From Candidatus Segatella intestinihominis (GTDB taxonomy: Bacteria; Bacteroidota; Bacteroidia; Bacteroidales; Bacteroidaceae), in contig URLG01000103.1 of assembly GCA_900548535.1 (NCBI GenBank), forward strand, positions 1 through 7,814: a DNA stretch of 7,814 nucleotides. Direction: 5' to 3'. Each line of letters opens with the position of its first letter. Within the stretch, counting starts at the first letter, position 1. Positions 6,098 to 7,814 of this stretch are shown piece by piece. A program made the translations under genes and the position numbers. The notes beneath the pieces were generated by a model, which was given only the letters and a program-made list of their open reading frames with translations, ran no database searches and had not been told where the DNA came from.

Positions 6098-7012
6098 TTA
6101 ATCTTCAGGATTCAGGATTTCACCACGATAAATCCATCCCTCTGTCCAATCATCTATCTTCGTGCTCGTAAGATACATATAAGGTTTCATCTCCCCGTAT
6201 TCCAAGTTTATCTGGTACTTGCCACCAGACTTCATGATTGGGGCTTCGATGTCGTAGTTGCTAACTACTCCCCCAGGAGAAATCAGTTGGATAAACAACT
6301 TGGTGGTATGAAAACCATTGGCTGTCGGCATCAAGCGTAATGTTTCCGTTTTTAAAGTTTCGCCAGGCACTGCGATTCTCAAAGGTATATCACACTCTTC
6401 CTTGGTATAGCTTGCCGTCCCGAATGTTCCATCCTCATTCTTTTGCAGGGGAAGGAATCCGGTTGCCACATTCAGAACCTTACCTATCATTGCAAAATTG
6501 TCAGGAACTCCTTCAATGAAGATGGTCAATTCTGCAAGTATATGGCGCATTTCATTTTTTGTTATGTAGTTGACATTTGATTTGTCTATAACGATGTCCG
6601 TGACACCATAATAGGCATGGTCGGGAGAGGCACTTGGATTGGACAATCCAAACATGAGTTGGTTCATATTGAGGGTTGCCCTTGTAGCCTCACCGATAAA
6701 AAACGGTTCTATAAGGTTGGTGGTAGCCAGAATCTGATAATGCCCTACTGGAAGAGCGAAGCGTTGGCTTGCTACCTCCTGCGCACTACCATCATGTTTT
6801 TCCTCTACAAGCGAACCGTCATCGGCATTGAATATCCAGAGCTTCACGTCATTCACTTCCGTACCTTGGTCGGCTTCATCTGCCCAAGTGAGCGATACAG
6901 ACAAACCGCCCTCATCCTCACCATCATGAATATTATGGTCGCAACTTGCCAACAGGTATGGGACACATAACAGCACCCATAACCCAATATTAAATATTCT
7001 TTTTACTTTCAT
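6098..7012 (-). CDS. FimB/Mfa2-family fimbrial lipoprotein (anchor or minor subunit)
   Basis: This 304-residue protein starts with a lipoprotein signal: KVKR, a hydrophobic stretch at 6-22 and the lipobox LLASC with Cys24. It is therefore probably exported and lipidated. The next part (SVSLTWADEAD at 38-48, VKLWIFNADDG at 56-66, RFALPVGHYQILATTN at 84-99) matches the layout of FimB/Mfa2 proteins: a beta strand with a Trp, a strand carrying a DG turn, then L-P-x-G-x-Y. YYGVTDIVI (134-142) and a C-terminal WTEGWIYRGE also fit. In Porphyromonas the FimB and Mfa2 proteins anchor fimbriae and limit their length. The ATG at 7012 is preceded by AGGA at about 4 nt, 20 nt after the OmpA stop, which supports this start and co-transcription. 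A DUF5119-type relative is an alternative family name. I assign the family from motif order, without a search. Confidence 0.75.
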   Translation of the reverse strand: MKVKRIFNIGLWVLLCVPYLLASCDHNIHDGEDEGGLSVSLTWADEADQGTEVNDVKLWIFNADDGSLVEEKHDGSAQEVASQRFALPVGHYQILATTNLIEPFFIGEATRATLNMNQLMFGLSNPSASPDHAYYGVTDIVIDKSNVNYITKNEMRHILAELTIFIEGVPDNFAMIGKVLNVATGFLPLQKNEDGTFGTASYTKEECDIPLRIAVPGETLKTETLRLMPTANGFHTTKLFIQLISPGGVVSNYDIEAPIMKSGGKYQINLEYGEMKPYMYLTSTKIDDWTEGWIYRGEILNPED

Positions 7013-7032
7013 TTCCTATCTTATTTTATGGG

Positions 7033-7814
7033 TTACTGATGATTGTCTGTTGTCTCTACTCGGCGAGCCTTATCCGCATCTTGGGTGTCATCGCTACCAT
7101 TTCCTATGGCAGTAATGCGACTTGCCTCTATGCCATTCTTCACAAGCCAAGCTTTTACGGCTTCTGCACGCTGGCGAGATATACGTTTATTGACAGCCAC
7201 GCTGCCTTTTGTGTCACACCAACCTGTTACAGTCACCTTCATCTCCGGATTCTCCTTCAATGTATGTAGGATACCATTCAGCTTCGACAGCTCGTTCTGC
7301 TTGATGCCGATACTGTTGAATGCGAAGTAAACAACAGGGAATGTAGCCTTTGCTGATTCTTTTATGTCTTGTTCAACAAGTATTGTTTCAGCCTTATCCA
7401 CTGTTTCTTTCTGATTGACCTCCTCCGAAGAAGAAGTTGGTTCTTGTTGTAGAACCTCATGTTGTAGAACCTCCGTTTGTGGAACTGATGGAGGTTCAAC
7501 TATCTTGCTTTTCTTTTTAGCCTTTGCGAAACTTATCCCCATTCTTACTCCACTTTCCCAAACAAAGTTGTTCTTATGCAGATGCTCCGGCATTCCATCC
7601 ATACGTTCGCCAGTAAGACGAGTCAAACCAGAATAGATGCCCAATTTCAGACATGAAGTCAGTTGGTAGCCCACCTGCAAGTCAGCGCCATAACCCAAAT
7701 GCCAGTTAGCAGAACCTTTCATCACCTTAGCATCATCGGCTATAGTCTGAATGTCAGCTTTGGTAGTTACTGCATATATATGAGGTGAAACTGCCAAATC
7801 CCATCGGCTGTTAG
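7033..7814 (-). CDS. Outer-membrane beta-barrel / OmpA-like protein, 5'-truncated by window edge
   Basis: Only the C-terminal 259 residues are visible; the frame stays open to the window edge, so the true start lies outside. Counting from the Leu codon at 7797, residues 1-90 alternate polar and aromatic residues (SPHIYAV, GYGADLQVGYQL, KLGIYSGL, VWESGVRMGISF), as expected for the last strands of an outer-membrane barrel. Residues 95-150 form a charged, Glu/Gln-rich linker with the pentapeptide repeat VLQxE. Residues 151-249 are an OmpA C-terminal peptidoglycan-binding domain: YFAFNS, TGWCD with D195, NKRISRQRA with R210, IGNGSDD and a final KARRVE. In the family this Asp and Arg bind diaminopimelate in peptidoglycan. 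Barrel/OmpA proteins often precede fimbrial genes in Bacteroidales; I infer a role in anchoring or stabilising the fimbria at the envelope. The next gene starts 20 nt after the stop, which indicates one operon. Confidence 0.88.
   Translation of the reverse strand, partial: NSRWDLAVSPHIYAVTTKADIQTIADDAKVMKGSANWHLGYGADLQVGYQLTSCLKLGIYSGLTRLTGERMDGMPEHLHKNNFVWESGVRMGISFAKAKKKSKIVEPPSVPQTEVLQHEVLQQEPTSSSEEVNQKETVDKAETILVEQDIKESAKATFPVVYFAFNSIGIKQNELSKLNGILHTLKENPEMKVTVTGWCDTKGSVAVNKRISRQRAEAVKAWLVKNGIEASRITAIGNGSDDTQDADKARRVETTDNHQ
7447..7491 (-). repeat. Three-copy 15-bp in-frame tandem repeat in the OmpA linker
   Basis: On the + strand three 15-bp units follow each other: 7447-7461, 7462-7476 and 7477-7491. 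The first two differ only in their last three bases (TTGTAGAACCTC core); the third is degenerate (TTGTGGAAC). On the coding strand they give the residues VPQTE, VLQHE and VLQQE, between the barrel and the OmpA domain. The length is a multiple of three, so gain or loss of a unit would change linker length without a frameshift. Confidence 0.75.

Noticed and set aside
7795..7797. TTG at 7797 as a start codon for the OmpA-like gene
   Set aside because: The frame remains open to the window edge (NSRWD precedes it) and the barrel part would be incomplete, so the real start is outside the window.

Overview
The window looks like Bacteroidota, order Bacteroidales (Bacteroides, Prevotella or a close relative). 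Three things point there: a set of lipoproteins of the FimB/Mfa2 and fimbrillin families, an OmpA-type protein beside them, and a promoter with a TAnnTTTG-type -7 box instead of a sigma70 -10 box. I cannot name the genus from sequence alone. All supported genes lie on the minus strand, so the order of transcription runs from high to low coordinates.

Region 2515-7814 is a fimbria operon of five closely spaced genes. It starts with the 3' part of an outer-membrane beta-barrel/OmpA protein (7033-7814, cut by the window edge). Next come a FimB/Mfa2-like anchor or minor subunit lipoprotein (6098-7012) and two fimbrillin-family lipoproteins (5134-6036 and 4138-5103). Last is a 524-residue lipoprotein that joins a fimbrillin-type N-terminal part to a BspA-type leucine-rich-repeat C-terminal part (2515-4089). 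The likely product is a surface pilus built from lipoprotein precursors and fixed to the outer membrane and cell wall, with the LRR protein as a candidate adhesive tip or accessory subunit. A four-copy 12-bp tandem repeat (4102-4149) fills most of the spacer before the LRR gene and could be a length-variable expression element.

Region 1970-2514 has no convincing large gene. It is rich in inverted repeats: a short hairpin just after the fimbrial operon, a long hairpin at 2396-2447, and a nested one at 2114-2166. It also holds a low-confidence 37-codon ORF behind a promoter-like box.

Region 233-1970 is a type IV toxin-antitoxin/abortive-infection module of the AbiE type. The AbiEi-like winged-helix antitoxin (1279-1887) overlaps the AbiEii-like nucleotidyltransferase toxin (233-1282) by ATGA. 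A Bacteroidales-type promoter and a perfect 7-bp inverted repeat at the expected transcription start are good candidates for the autoregulated promoter and operator. That promoter overlaps the first codons of the longer possible antitoxin ORF, so I place the start at the downstream ATG.

Region 1-232 carries a 55-codon minus-strand ORF with one strong membrane segment. It starts 14 nt after the toxin stop codon and looks like the N-terminal remnant of a membrane-anchored regulator.
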